Below are positions 1 to 7,735 of a stretch of DNA of 64,000 nucleotides, one piece after another. The DNA comes from JACVRW01 sp963837445 (GTDB lineage: Bacteria; Actinomycetota; Thermoleophilia; Solirubrobacterales; Thermoleophilaceae): NCBI GenBank assembly GCA_963837445.1, contig CAWINK010000022.1:372001-436000 (forward strand), read 5' to 3'. The stretch's first letter is position 1, and each line of letters starts with the position of its first letter. The notes beneath the pieces were generated by a model. That model made no database searches, was not told the DNA's origin, and saw only the letters and a list, made by a program, of their open reading frames with translations. The translations under genes were made by a program, and so were the position numbers.

Positions 1-1190
1 GCAAGTACCTGTTCCGCATCGCCCGCCTGATCCAGGAACGGGCGCGGGAGCTGGCGATCGTGGAGTCGATGGACGGCGGCAAGCCGATCCGCGAGTCGCG
101 CGACGTGGACGTGCCGCTCGCGGCCGCGCACTTCTTCCACTACGCGGGCTGGACGGACAAGCTCTCCTATGCGCTGGGTGGACGTGCCGTCGAGCCGCTC
201 GGCGTGGCCGCCCAGATCGTGCCGTGGAACTTCCCGCTGCTGATGGCCGCGTGGAAGCTGGCGCCGGCGCTTGCCGCGGGCAACACGGCGGTGCTGAAGC
301 CCGCCGAGACCACGCCCCTCACGGCGCTGCTGCTCGCCGAGATCCTCCAGGAGGCGGAGCTGCCGCCCGGCGTGGTTTCGATCGTGCCCGGCGACGGCGT
401 GGCGGGCGCGGCGCTCGTGCGCGAGCCGGACATCGACAAGGTGGCCTTCACCGGCTCCACCGGAGTGGGCAAGGACATCCAGGCGGCGCTCGCCGGACGC
501 GGGATATCGCTCACGCTCGAGCTCGGCGGCAAGTCGGCCAACATCGTCTTCGAGGACGCCGCGATCGACCAGGCGGTCGAGGGCATCGTGCAGGGCATCT
601 TCTTCAACCAGGGACACGTCTGCTGCGCGGGCTCGCGGCTCTTGATCCAGGAGAGCGTGGCCGACACGGTCGTCGAGAAATTGTGGTCGCGCATGGCGCG
701 CCTGCGCGTGGGCGATCCGCTCGACAAGAACACCGACGTGGGCGCCATCAACTCGCGCGAGCAGCTCGATCGGATCGAGGCGCTGGTGGCAAGCGGCGAG
801 GAGGAGGGCGCACTGCGCCGGAGCGTCACCTGTGAGCTTCCGACCCGGGGCTTCTGGTTCGCCCCCACGCTGTTCACGGACGTCGCGCCCGCCCACCGGA
901 TCGCGGCGGAGGAGATCTTCGGGCCCGTGGTGTCCGTTCTGACCTTCCGCACCCAGGCCGAGGCGATCGAGAAGGCGAACTCCACGCCCTACGGCCTCGC
1001 CGCCGGGATCTGGACCGACAAGGGCTCCAAGGCCTTCGAGGTTGCGAGCGCGCTCCAGGCCGGGGTCGTATGGCAGAACACCTACAACCACTTCGACCCG
1101 ACCGCCGCGTTCGGTGGCTACAAGGAGAGCGGCTTCGGGCGCGAGGGCGGTATGTCCGGGGTGCGGCCCTACGTGCGGGTGGTCTCGTGA
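1..1190 (+). CDS. Aldehyde dehydrogenase, NAD(P)-dependent (5' end outside window)
   Basis: This enzyme oxidises an aldehyde to the carboxylic acid with NAD(P)+. The frame is open from base 3, so roughly 85-90 N-terminal residues of a usual ~480-residue protein lie upstream. Visible family motifs in order are PWNFP, GNTAVLKPAE, FTGSTGVGK, the LELGGK stretch carrying the general-base Glu, NQGHVCCAGSR with the catalytic Cys, EEIFGPV, and the C-terminal GGYKESGFGREGG. The following aldehyde dehydrogenase-like gene starts inside the stop codon (GTGA overlap at 1187-1190), so the two are translationally coupled. The aldehyde substrate cannot be read from the sequence. In other actinobacteria a similar full-length plus short ALDH pair often follows deoC, which would lie to the left of this window. 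Confidence 0.95.
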   Translation, partial: KYLFRIARLIQERARELAIVESMDGGKPIRESRDVDVPLAAAHFFHYAGWTDKLSYALGGRAVEPLGVAAQIVPWNFPLLMAAWKLAPALAAGNTAVLKPAETTPLTALLLAEILQEAELPPGVVSIVPGDGVAGAALVREPDIDKVAFTGSTGVGKDIQAALAGRGISLTLELGGKSANIVFEDAAIDQAVEGIVQGIFFNQGHVCCAGSRLLIQESVADTVVEKLWSRMARLRVGDPLDKNTDVGAINSREQLDRIEALVASGEEEGALRRSVTCELPTRGFWFAPTLFTDVAPAHRIAAEEIFGPVVSVLTFRTQAEAIEKANSTPYGLAAGIWTDKGSKAFEVASALQAGVVWQNTYNHFDPTAAFGGYKESGFGREGGMSGVRPYVRVVS

Positions 1191-2003
1191 GCGAGCGGCT
1201 ACCCGTCCGCAAGACCTACAAGCTGTTCGTGGGCGGCGCCTTCGTGCGCTCGGAATCAGGGCGGTACGACCGCGCCGGCGAGTTCAACGTGCCGCGCGGG
1301 TCGCGCAAGGACGTGCGCGATGCGGTCGCGGCCGCGCGCAAAGCCGCGGGCGGCTGGGCCGGGCGGACCGCCTACAACCGCGGGCAGATCCTCTACCGCT
1401 TCGCCGAGGCGCTCGAGTCGCGGCGCGCGGACATCGGCGCGCCGGCCGGCGAGGTCGGCGAGGCCATCGACGTCCTCGTGCACTACGCCGGCTGGACCGA
1501 CAAGCTCCAGCCCGTGCTCGGCGGCATCAACCCGGTGGCCGCGCCGTTCCTGTCCTTCTCGCAGCCGGAGCCGACCGGCGTGGTGGGCCTCGTAGCGCCC
1601 GACGAGCCGGAGCTGCTCGGTCTCGTGGCCGAACTGGCGCCCGTGCTGGCGGCCGGCAACACGGTGGTCGCGGTGCTCTCGGAGAAGGATCCGCTGCCCG
1701 GCCTCGACCTCGCCGAGGTGCTCGGCATCGCCGACGTTCCGGCCGGAGTGGTGAACCTGCTGTCGGGCCGGCGCGGCGAGCTGGCCCAGGCGCTGGCCGG
1801 CCACCACGCGCTAAACGCGATCATCGACGCCTCCGCCGACGCCGTCGCTGGGCGCCGAGATCGACAAGCTCGCATCCGAGTCGGTGACCCGCGTGCGCCA
1901 CGCCGCCCCCACGGCCTCGTACGCGGAGGCCACCGCCGACCCGCTGAGCCGCCTGGAGGCAGTGACCGAGCTGAAGACGGCCTGGCACCCGGTCGGCGCG
2001 TAA
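1187..2003 (+). CDS. Short aldehyde dehydrogenase-like protein, frameshifted near 1847
   Basis: The N-terminal part reads KTYKLFVGGAFVRSESG and continues through the ALDH coenzyme-binding half (YAGWTDK, PTGVVGLVAPDEPELLG, AAGNTVVAVLSEKDPLPG, AGVVNLLSG). After residue ~220 the frame breaks: deleting one base near 1847 restores a tail beginning LGAEIDKLASESVTRV and ending at the TAA at 2001-2003. Even when repaired the product is only about 270 residues and lacks the catalytic Cys and the C-terminal oligomerisation region. It is therefore probably not an active dehydrogenase alone; it may be a partner subunit of the full-length enzyme with which it overlaps by 4 bp. The GTG at 1187 is chosen because of that overlap. 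Confidence 0.75.
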
Positions 2004-2038
2004 GCGACGGTGTGGTGCGGAGGTCGCCGCCGACCGAC

Positions 2039-2734
2039 CTACCGATCAAGAAGCGCGGTCCGGTATAGCTGCGGAAGCATCCGGCCATCGATTCGACGCC
2101 AGTCCACGTCGTCCAGGTAGGTGTCGACGAGGTAACCGAAACGCACGGCCTGGACGGTCTTGTCCCCATCGGCATAGGACCGCGAGCCATCGGCCTCATC
2201 AGGAACCATGTGCTTGTCATCGCTGATGAGTAGGTCCGCGCCGCCGCTCATGGCAGTCCAAACGATCAAGTCGTCATCCGGGTCGGCCGTCAACGCCGGT
2301 ATGTCGTTCGGGGCGAACGAACCTTCTGCAGCTACGCAGACGGCTTCGACCTGCCGCCGCGCCGTGGCTGGGTCGGGCGGAGGATCAACGCGGAGCTTCG
2401 CCGCAACCTCCTTGACCTTGCGCTCGTACTCCGAGAAGAGATCCACTCCGCCGATTGCGACCCAGTCCGACGGTGTACCTACGGGCAGCCGGTCTTCCAT
2501 CGCTACGCACGCCCGTTCAGCCTGAGTTGTGAGCCGCTTGAGCGCCTCAAGTCCATGGATCTCGCCGCCCGCCTCGGTCGCTTCGGCCTCGAGCCCATCC
2601 AGCTCCAGTTGCAGGTGTTCGGCTCGATACGTCGCTGCGCCGAACACGAGCAGAACCCAGAATTTCCGCATTAGTCCGGTCGAGATCAGGGTCGCGGGCA
2701 GTGAAACGTTGGTGTCGAGCACGACGTACGGCAC
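2039..2734 (-). CDS. PIN-domain protein, probable toxin ribonuclease
   Basis: The product is 231 residues and begins MPYVVLDTNV, the first PIN-domain strand with its acidic metal ligand (Asp7). Near the C-terminal part TADPDDDLIVWTAMSGGADLLISDDKHM carries the second and third acidic clusters typical of the fold. PIN proteins are Mg2+-dependent single-strand ribonucleases, commonly the toxin of toxin-antitoxin pairs. The central ~90 residues, rich in Glu and Ala, make it longer than VapC-type toxins (~130 residues). The gene lies 24 bp downstream of an excisionase-type HTH gene on the same strand, which supports a two-gene toxin-antitoxin operon. RNA target and activity are not inferable. The start is GTG at 2734. 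Confidence 0.8.
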   Translation of the reverse strand: MPYVVLDTNVSLPATLISTGLMRKFWVLLVFGAATYRAEHLQLELDGLEAEATEAGGEIHGLEALKRLTTQAERACVAMEDRLPVGTPSDWVAIGGVDLFSEYERKVKEVAAKLRVDPPPDPATARRQVEAVCVAAEGSFAPNDIPALTADPDDDLIVWTAMSGGADLLISDDKHMVPDEADGSRSYADGDKTVQAVRFGYLVDTYLDDVDWRRIDGRMLPQLYRTALLDR

Positions 2735-2758
2735 GCGCCCAAGCTAATGGCGCAATCG

Positions 2759-3022
2759 CTACTCGAGAGCGCCGCGGACCTCGTCCTCAGTGACATCCGC
2801 CATACGGGCGTCGATCTCCTCGAGCTCATCGCCGAGCTCGTAGTTCCCCCCGAGCGATGCGAGTAGGGCACCCTGCGGTATCCGGTAGCCACCGCCAGGC
2901 AACCTCAGATACGGAATTCGCTCGTCGTCGATCCAACGTCGGACGGTCTTCTCACTGACAGCGAGCAAGCTGGCCGCTTGCGCGACGGTCAGGAGCTTTG
3001 GCGCTGCAGCTGTCTCGGGCAT
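2759..3022 (-). CDS. Excisionase-type (MerR-like) HTH protein, probable antitoxin
   Basis: This 87-residue protein has the DNA-binding pattern of the excisionase family: LLTVAQAASLLAVSEKTVRRWIDD gives the helix-turn-helix, and IPYLRLPGGGYRIPQGAL is the small wing (residues ~10-52). The last ~35 residues are acidic (ELGDELEEIDARM, TEDEVRGALE) and could form the toxin-neutralising helix. It is transcribed first, with the PIN gene 24 bp downstream, so it is the likely antitoxin and autoregulator. Three TGGACA repeats at 3069-3094 lie just upstream and are a candidate binding site. It could instead be a recombination directionality factor, but no integrase is nearby. Confidence 0.8.
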   Translation of the reverse strand: MPETAAAPKLLTVAQAASLLAVSEKTVRRWIDDERIPYLRLPGGGYRIPQGALLASLGGNYELGDELEEIDARMADVTEDEVRGALE

Positions 3023-3068
3023 CGGTCCTACCTATCGTCGCCGTCCGGTAGTCACTTTAGCCCATCAT

Positions 3069-3094
3069 TGGACAGAAGTGGACATTTCTGGACA
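3069..3094. promoter_or_regulatory. Three TGGACA direct repeats at exact 10-bp spacing
   Basis: TGGACA occurs at 3069, 3079 and 3089, one helical turn apart, 47-72 bp upstream of the start of the HTH antitoxin gene (read leftwards). Same-face spacing of identical hexamers is typical of cooperative operator binding. The site also lies directly beyond the stop codon of the HNH gene. Function as a toxin-antitoxin operator is inference. Confidence 0.5.
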
Positions 3095-3096
3095 CC

Positions 3097-3588
3097 TCAG
3101 TGACGACGCACAAGCTCGACCGAGCAGGCCGCCAGCGTCGCCATCGAAAAGAACTGGCCTACCGGCACAGCAAAGTCCCTCATGAGCCCACCGAGTTCCT
3201 GCTCAAAAGCGGCCGGGTCCTGGCTGACCCGGTCATTGAAACGAACGATCTCGGCCTCGGTTACCGCCGCCTGCCGCAGTGCTTCTTCGATTGCACGGCC
3301 GAGCGTCAATCCCCAGGAGTCGCGGTCGCCGATCCAATGAAGCATGTACTCGGCCTTGCCGACATCAGGGGCATCGCGATGGCAGCGGCCGCACAGCAGC
3401 ACGAGATTATCCGGGCGATCGGGACCGCCCAGAGCGCACGGGACCAGGTGGCAGCGTTCGAGAAGCGCCTCATCCCAGACTCGCCAGAGAACAGGCTCGG
3501 CATCCGGATCGGCAGCCATCCACCCACACGCAAAGCAACTCGGCTCACCGAACGCGATCAACGGCAGCACTGAGGGTGGCCCGGCCAC
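3097..3588 (-). CDS. HNH endonuclease-like protein
   Basis: The protein shows the zinc-binding HNH layout: SCFACGW (first CxxC), ERCHLVPCALGGPDRPDNLVLL with the catalytic His and the conserved Asn, then CGRCH (second CxxC plus His). A helical C-terminal half of about 80 residues follows (RAIEEALRQ to the end) with no motif I recognise. HNH nucleases cut or nick DNA with a divalent metal. The open frame extends to a GTG at 3621, but that start falls inside a large palindrome; the GTG at 3588 begins right next to the palindrome edge and is preferred. The gene follows the toxin-antitoxin pair's control region and may be part of the same small defence or mobile module. Confidence 0.7.
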   Translation of the reverse strand: MAGPPSVLPLIAFGEPSCFACGWMAADPDAEPVLWRVWDEALLERCHLVPCALGGPDRPDNLVLLCGRCHRDAPDVGKAEYMLHWIGDRDSWGLTLGRAIEEALRQAAVTEAEIVRFNDRVSQDPAAFEQELGGLMRDFAVPVGQFFSMATLAACSVELVRRH

Positions 3589-3638
3589 CAGGTGGCAGAG
3601 AAATCGGTGCGTTTTCCGCACCGAATCTCTGCCACCTG
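3589..3638. repeat. Long inverted repeat with a 5-base loop between HNH and cyclase genes
   Basis: The left arm runs 3589-3611 and the right arm 3617-3638. They pair as 13 bp (CAGGTGGCAGAGA) plus 8 bp (CGGTGCG side) around a small internal asymmetry, with loop TTTTC. It lies in the divergent region between the HNH nuclease start and the cyclase gene start at 3747. It may be an operator, a cruciform or nuclease target, or a remnant of a small palindromic element. It is not a classic terminator because no gene ends there. Confidence 0.7.
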
Positions 3639-3746
3639 AGGGGTTTCTGGGCGCAAACGAGCCCCCCGATCGCCGCGCGCGATTGCGCCCTGCGATCAGC
3701 CGATTGGATGATCCCGGCCCGCTGCGCGCGGGCGCAGACTGCCGCC

Positions 3747-4923
3747 ATGCCCGCGGAACTCCTCAGCCGGGACCTCGTCCACACCGTCGACGCGATCGAG
3801 CTGCCCCCGCTCGGCAGCGCGGTCGAGGGGCGCTCGGAGCGCCGGGACTCGTATCCGATCGTCGTTACGCGGTCGCCTGAGGACACCGTGGAGCGGCTGC
3901 TCGAGCTCGTGGGCGACGCGCACGTGGCCGTGATCACAGACACCACCGTGGCCGAAGCTCCATGGTCCGCTGGTGATCGGTGCATTGAAGAAGGCCGGCA
4001 TCGAGCCGGAGGTGGCGGCCGTACCTGCGGGGGAGCGCCACAAGACGCTGCGGCAGGCCGGCGAGCTCTTGGACTGGCTCACAGGGACCCAGATCAGCCG
4101 TCGAGATGTGGTGGTGCTCCTCGGGGGCGGCGTTGTCATCGACATGGGTGGCTTTGTCGCCAGTGCGTACATGAGGGGCGTTCCATATCTGGCTCTGGCG
4201 ACCACCCTGATCGGGCAGGTCGACGCTGGTATCGGAGGCAAGTTGGCGGTCAATCACTTGGTCGCCAAGAATCTGATCGGAAGTTTTCACCAGCCGCTCG
4301 GCGTCATTTCGGACGTCTCGTTCCTGCGCACGCTTGACCGCCGCCAGCTCCGCGCCGGTCTCGCGGAGTGCATCAAGAAGGCGATCATCGCCTCGCCGGC
4401 CTACTGGGAGCTGATCGAGCGCGACGCGGAGGCCATCCTGGAAGGCGACGCCTCTGCGCTCCAGGCGCTCGTCCACGGCGCGGGCGCGATCAAGGCCGAG
4501 CTGATCGAGCGCGATCCGTACGAGCGCGACTCGCGCCGGACGCTCGGCTTCGGGCACGCGCTGGCGCACCCGCTCGAGACGGTGACCTCGTACACCGCGC
4601 TCCTGCATGGCGAGGCGGTGGCCTTTGGGATGGCTGTGGAGGCCCAGATCGCAGCGGCGCGTGGGCTGCTCCCGCCCGAGCTGCTCGAGCGGATGCTCGG
4701 CCTGCTCCAGAGGGTCGGCCTCCCGACAAGCGCTCGCGAGCTGCCCGCGGAGGTGGACGCCGAGCGGCTGCTCGCCGCCACCGAGCGGATCCGGCTGATC
4801 CGCGGCGGCGGCTACCGCTTCGTGCTGCCGGTCGACCTCGGGGAGACGGTGATCGCCGATGACGTGACGCCCGCCGAGCTCGGCGCTGCGCTGCGCTGCT
4901 GCGGCATCCGCGTTCCGGCATGA
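3747..4923 (+). CDS. Sugar-phosphate cyclase, 3-dehydroquinate synthase superfamily (frameshift at ~3957)
   Basis: The enzyme family closes a phosphorylated ketose to a carbocycle using NAD+ and Zn2+ or Co2+. Translation from ATG 3747 gives the N-terminal substrate-binding region up to VITDTTVAE; removing the G at 3957 continues as LHGPLVIGALKKAGIEPEV and onward. Conserved elements are GGGVVIDMGGF, QVDAGIGGK, the KN in VAKNLIGSFHQP, the AECIKK pair, metal-binding GHALAH and LHGEAV. Two DHQ-synthase signatures differ: the Asn before the first metal-site Gly-His is replaced (TLGFGH), and the C-terminal Asp-Lys-Lys is replaced by a segment reading RIRLIRGG. Both contact the substrate in true AroB, so another cyclase activity is likely. 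Its stop overlaps the VOC gene by 4 bp. Confidence 0.85.
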
Positions 4924-5372
4924 CCCTGCTCACGCATGTGGGGATCGGCGTGCCCGAGCTGGAGCCCGCGCTGCGCTGGTACGGCGAGGTGCTCGGCTTC
5001 GAGGCGCTCGGCGGGGTCGCGCGGGTGCGCGCGGGCGAGGGCCACGCCGGCGTGGTGGCGGCGGATGTGCTCGGCCCCGGCTTCGGCTCGTTCACGCAGG
5101 GCCAGCTCGTGGGCGCCAACGGAGTCGGGCTCGAGCTGTTCGAGTTCGAAGACGCGACCGCGGCGCGGCGCGGGATCTTTCACGTCTGTCTCGTTGCGCA
5201 GGACCTGCCCCGCACGGCCGAGCGCATCGCCGCCAGCGGGGGCCGGCGCACGTCACGGATTTGGCAGATCTTCGAGGGCGAGCCGTACCTCACGTGCTAT
5301 TGCGAGGACCCGTTCGGCAACGTTGTCGAGCTCTACTCGCACGGCCACGAGCGGGTGTATTCGAACCGGTGA
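4920..5372 (+). CDS. VOC-family (glyoxalase/dioxygenase fold) protein
   Basis: The 150-residue protein consists of paired beta-alpha-beta-beta-beta units: LLTHVGIGVPELEPALRWYGEVLGF in the first half, GIFHVCLVAQDLPRTAERIAASGG in the second, and ends with DPFGNVVELYSHG, the usual metal-site strand. His6, the His of FHVCL and the Glu of VVELY are candidate metal ligands. VOC enzymes perform isomerisations, epimerisations or ring cleavage on small substrates. The start ATG overlaps the cyclase stop (ATGA) and its own stop overlaps the aminotransferase start (GTGA), so it is a coupled member of the cyclase cluster and perhaps acts on the cyclised product. Confidence 0.85.
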   Translation: MTLLTHVGIGVPELEPALRWYGEVLGFEALGGVARVRAGEGHAGVVAADVLGPGFGSFTQGQLVGANGVGLELFEFEDATAARRGIFHVCLVAQDLPRTAERIAASGGRRTSRIWQIFEGEPYLTCYCEDPFGNVVELYSHGHERVYSNR

Positions 5373-6646
5373 CGGCCTCCGAGCGGCTGCTCCAGCGGGC
5401 CGCGCTGTCGATTCCCGGCGGCGTGAACACCGCGAAGCGCCGGGCGCAACCGCCGCTCTGCGTACGACGCGGCGATGGCGGTCACATCGAGGACGAGGAT
5501 GGACGGCGCCTGATCGACTACCACGCCGCCTACGGCGCCGTCTTCCTCGGCCACGGCTACCCGCCGCAGCTGCGGCGGGTAGCCGAAGCGATCGAGAGCG
5601 GCGTGCTGTTCGGCGTGGGGGTCACGGAGGCGGAGACACAGCTCGCCGAGAGGATCGTCTCGCATGTGCCGTCGGCCGAGCGCGTGCTCCTGTGCGGAAG
5701 CGGCTCGGAGGCCACGTTCCACGCAATCAGGCTCGCCCGCGCCGTGACGGGGCGGTCGCGGATCGTGAAGTTCCAGGGCTGCTACCACGGCTTCCACGAC
5801 TACGTGGCGCGCAACTTCCTCAGCCGCGAGCCGTTCTCGGCCGGCTCGCTCCGCGCGGCCCTCGACCACACGCTCGTCTGCGAGTTCAACGATCTCGAAA
5901 CCGTCGAGGCGGCCTTCGAGCGGGCGGCGGGCGACGTGGCCGCGGTGATCGTCGAGCCGATCGTCCACAACGCGGCGAGCCTCATGCCGAGGCCGGGCTT
6001 CCTGGAGGGCCTGCGCTCGCTCTGCAGCCGCGCGGGCGCGCTGCTCGTCTTCGACGAGGTGATTACCGGCTTTCGCCACCACCTCGGCGGCTACCAGGCG
6101 ATCGCGGGCGTGACGCCCGACCTCACCACGCTCGGCAAGGCGCTCGGCAACGGGTTCCCGATCGCGGCGGTGGCCGGCCGCGCCGAGCACATGGAGCGCT
6201 TCTCGACCGCGGATGGCGGCGACGTGTGGTTCGCGGGCACCTGCAACGGCAACCTGCCGGGCGTGGCGGCCGCGCTCGCGAGCATCGAGCTACTGGAGGG
6301 CGGCGAGGTCCATGAGCACGTCTTTCGCCTGGGCGGGCGCATGCGCGCCGGCCTGCGCGAGCTGGCGCGGCGGGTGTCGGTGCCCGCGACCGTCAGCGGC
6401 TTCGGCTCGGTGTTCGCGCTCTGCTTCATGGGGCCGCCGCTCGAGACCTACGAGGACACGCTCCGGAACGACGCGGAGCTGTTCGTGCGCTACCGACGCG
6501 AGCTGCGGCGGCGCGGCGTATTCGAGATGCCGGAGAACCTGGGCCGCAGCCACCTGATGTACACCCACACGGATGCCGACGTGGACCTCACTCTCGAGGC
6601 CGCGGAGGAGGCGCTTCGGAGCGCACTCCACTCACCTCCTGCTTGA
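5369..6646 (+). CDS. Class III PLP-dependent aminotransferase (glutamate-1-semialdehyde aminomutase-like)
   Basis: The 425-residue protein begins VTASERLLQRAALSIPGGVN, the opening typical of GSA-aminomutase-like class III enzymes. It carries LCGSGSEATFHAIRLAR (phosphate-binding loop), GCYHGFHD, VIVEPI, LLVFDEVITGFR (the Asp that contacts the PLP nitrogen) and TTLGKALGNGFP, where the Lys forms the Schiff base. It should transfer or shift an amino group onto a keto compound. Because it overlaps the VOC gene by 4 bp in the cyclase operon, a cyclic ketone is an attractive substrate (inference). It is not expected to be HemL, whose genes normally sit with haem synthesis. The 3' end overlaps the convergent isomerase gene by 59 bp. 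Confidence 0.9.
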   Translation: MTASERLLQRAALSIPGGVNTAKRRAQPPLCVRRGDGGHIEDEDGRRLIDYHAAYGAVFLGHGYPPQLRRVAEAIESGVLFGVGVTEAETQLAERIVSHVPSAERVLLCGSGSEATFHAIRLARAVTGRSRIVKFQGCYHGFHDYVARNFLSREPFSAGSLRAALDHTLVCEFNDLETVEAAFERAAGDVAAVIVEPIVHNAASLMPRPGFLEGLRSLCSRAGALLVFDEVITGFRHHLGGYQAIAGVTPDLTTLGKALGNGFPIAAVAGRAEHMERFSTADGGDVWFAGTCNGNLPGVAAALASIELLEGGEVHEHVFRLGGRMRAGLRELARRVSVPATVSGFGSVFALCFMGPPLETYEDTLRNDAELFVRYRRELRRRGVFEMPENLGRSHLMYTHTDADVDLTLEAAEEALRSALHSPPA

Positions 6647-7619
6647 ACGCCACGCGCGATGCCCAGTCGACCGGCGGCGGCTCCCCGCCCGGCAGCACGC
6701 GCTCCAGCAACTCGACCGACGCGGTGAGCGTGTCGTCGGGTGTGAGGAACGGGTCCTCGCACTCGATGCTCAGCGTGCCGCCGTAGCGCACCCGCCTGAG
6801 CGCCACGACGAGCCTGGCCCAGAACAGCTCCGAATGCCCGTAACCGGGCGTGCTGAAGGTCCAGGGTCGCTCGTCCCAGCGTTCGTACTCGACCGGCGAG
6901 GCCACGCCATCGCGGGCTATCCGGCGGCGGTCGAGGTGAGCGTCCTTCACGTGGCAGGTGCGGATGTCGCGGCCTACCTCCTCGACCACGGCGATCGGGT
7001 CGATGCCCTGCCACCACAGGTGCGACGGGTCGAAGTTCATGCCGATCACCGGGCCGATCTCGTCGCGCAGGCGCCGGAATGTGGGCGTGTTGTAGACCAC
7101 GTCCGCCGAGTGCGGCTCGATGCAGAGCACGATGCCGTGGCCGTCCGCGATCCGTGCCGCCTCGCGCCAGTACGGCAGCACCCGCTCCTCCCACTGCCAG
7201 CGGTAGACGTCGCCGAGGCCGGGGAACGCAGAGTTGATCACCCAATTCGGGGTGCGGTCTCCCGGCGCCCCGGCCGGCAGCCCGGCGAGCAGGCTCACGA
7301 AGCCCACGCCCAGCTCGCTCGCCACCCGGCAGGTGGCCACGAAGTCGTCGTGGTCACGGCGTGCGCGCTCGGGGTCCGGGTGCAGCGGGTTGCCGTGACA
7401 GGAGAAGGCGCACAGCGAGAGCTCTCGCTCCTCGAGGCTCGCGCGGAAGCGGCGAAGCTCGTCCGGGTCGCTCGCCAGCCGGACCGGGTCGAAATGGAGC
7501 GTTGGGATGTGGCCGCCGCCGCAGGCCTCGATCTGGCCGATCCCAAGCGCCGCGGCAGCATCGAGCATCGCCTCCCAGGGGCGGTCGAGCATGCTCGCCG
7601 ACATCAGCGCGATCTCCAC
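6588..7619 (-). CDS. Sugar phosphate isomerase/epimerase (xylose isomerase-like TIM barrel)
   Basis: The 343-residue protein matches the AP-endonuclease-2/xylose isomerase-like barrel: IGQIEACGGGH on an early strand, LCAFSCHGNPLHPD, VLCIEPHSADVV with the metal-binding Glu, IGMNFDPSHLWWQGID (Asp and His ligands), IRTCHVKDAH and LSIECEDPF with the final Glu. Such enzymes isomerise or epimerise keto-sugars and cyclitols (IolE, IolH and IolI belong here). It is the only minus-strand gene in the cluster, convergent with the aminotransferase and divergent from the oxidoreductase at 7736. It probably handles the same cyclitol-like compound; the exact reaction is unknown. Confidence 0.88.
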   Translation of the reverse strand: MEIALMSASMLDRPWEAMLDAAAALGIGQIEACGGGHIPTLHFDPVRLASDPDELRRFRASLEERELSLCAFSCHGNPLHPDPERARRDHDDFVATCRVASELGVGFVSLLAGLPAGAPGDRTPNWVINSAFPGLGDVYRWQWEERVLPYWREAARIADGHGIVLCIEPHSADVVYNTPTFRRLRDEIGPVIGMNFDPSHLWWQGIDPIAVVEEVGRDIRTCHVKDAHLDRRRIARDGVASPVEYERWDERPWTFSTPGYGHSELFWARLVVALRRVRYGGTLSIECEDPFLTPDDTLTASVELLERVLPGGEPPPVDWASRVAFKQEVSGVRSEAPPPRPRE

Positions 7620-7735
7620 CGCGCGATTCTCGGCGCGGCGGGCCGAGCCGGCGAGGCAGCGTTCTGTCCGTCATCCCAGCGGTCAACCGATCGGCTGATG
7701 CCGGTCGGCGCCTCCCCGTGCAGGCTGTGCACGCC

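Noticed and set aside
5374..6646. Calling the class III aminotransferase HemL
   Set aside because: Sequence is GSA-aminomutase-like, but it sits in a cyclase operon with no haem genes, so the generic name is safer.
7620..7735. CCGATCGG palindrome as operator between the isomerase and oxidoreductase genes
   Set aside because: An 8-bp GC palindrome is common by chance in this composition and no second element supports it.
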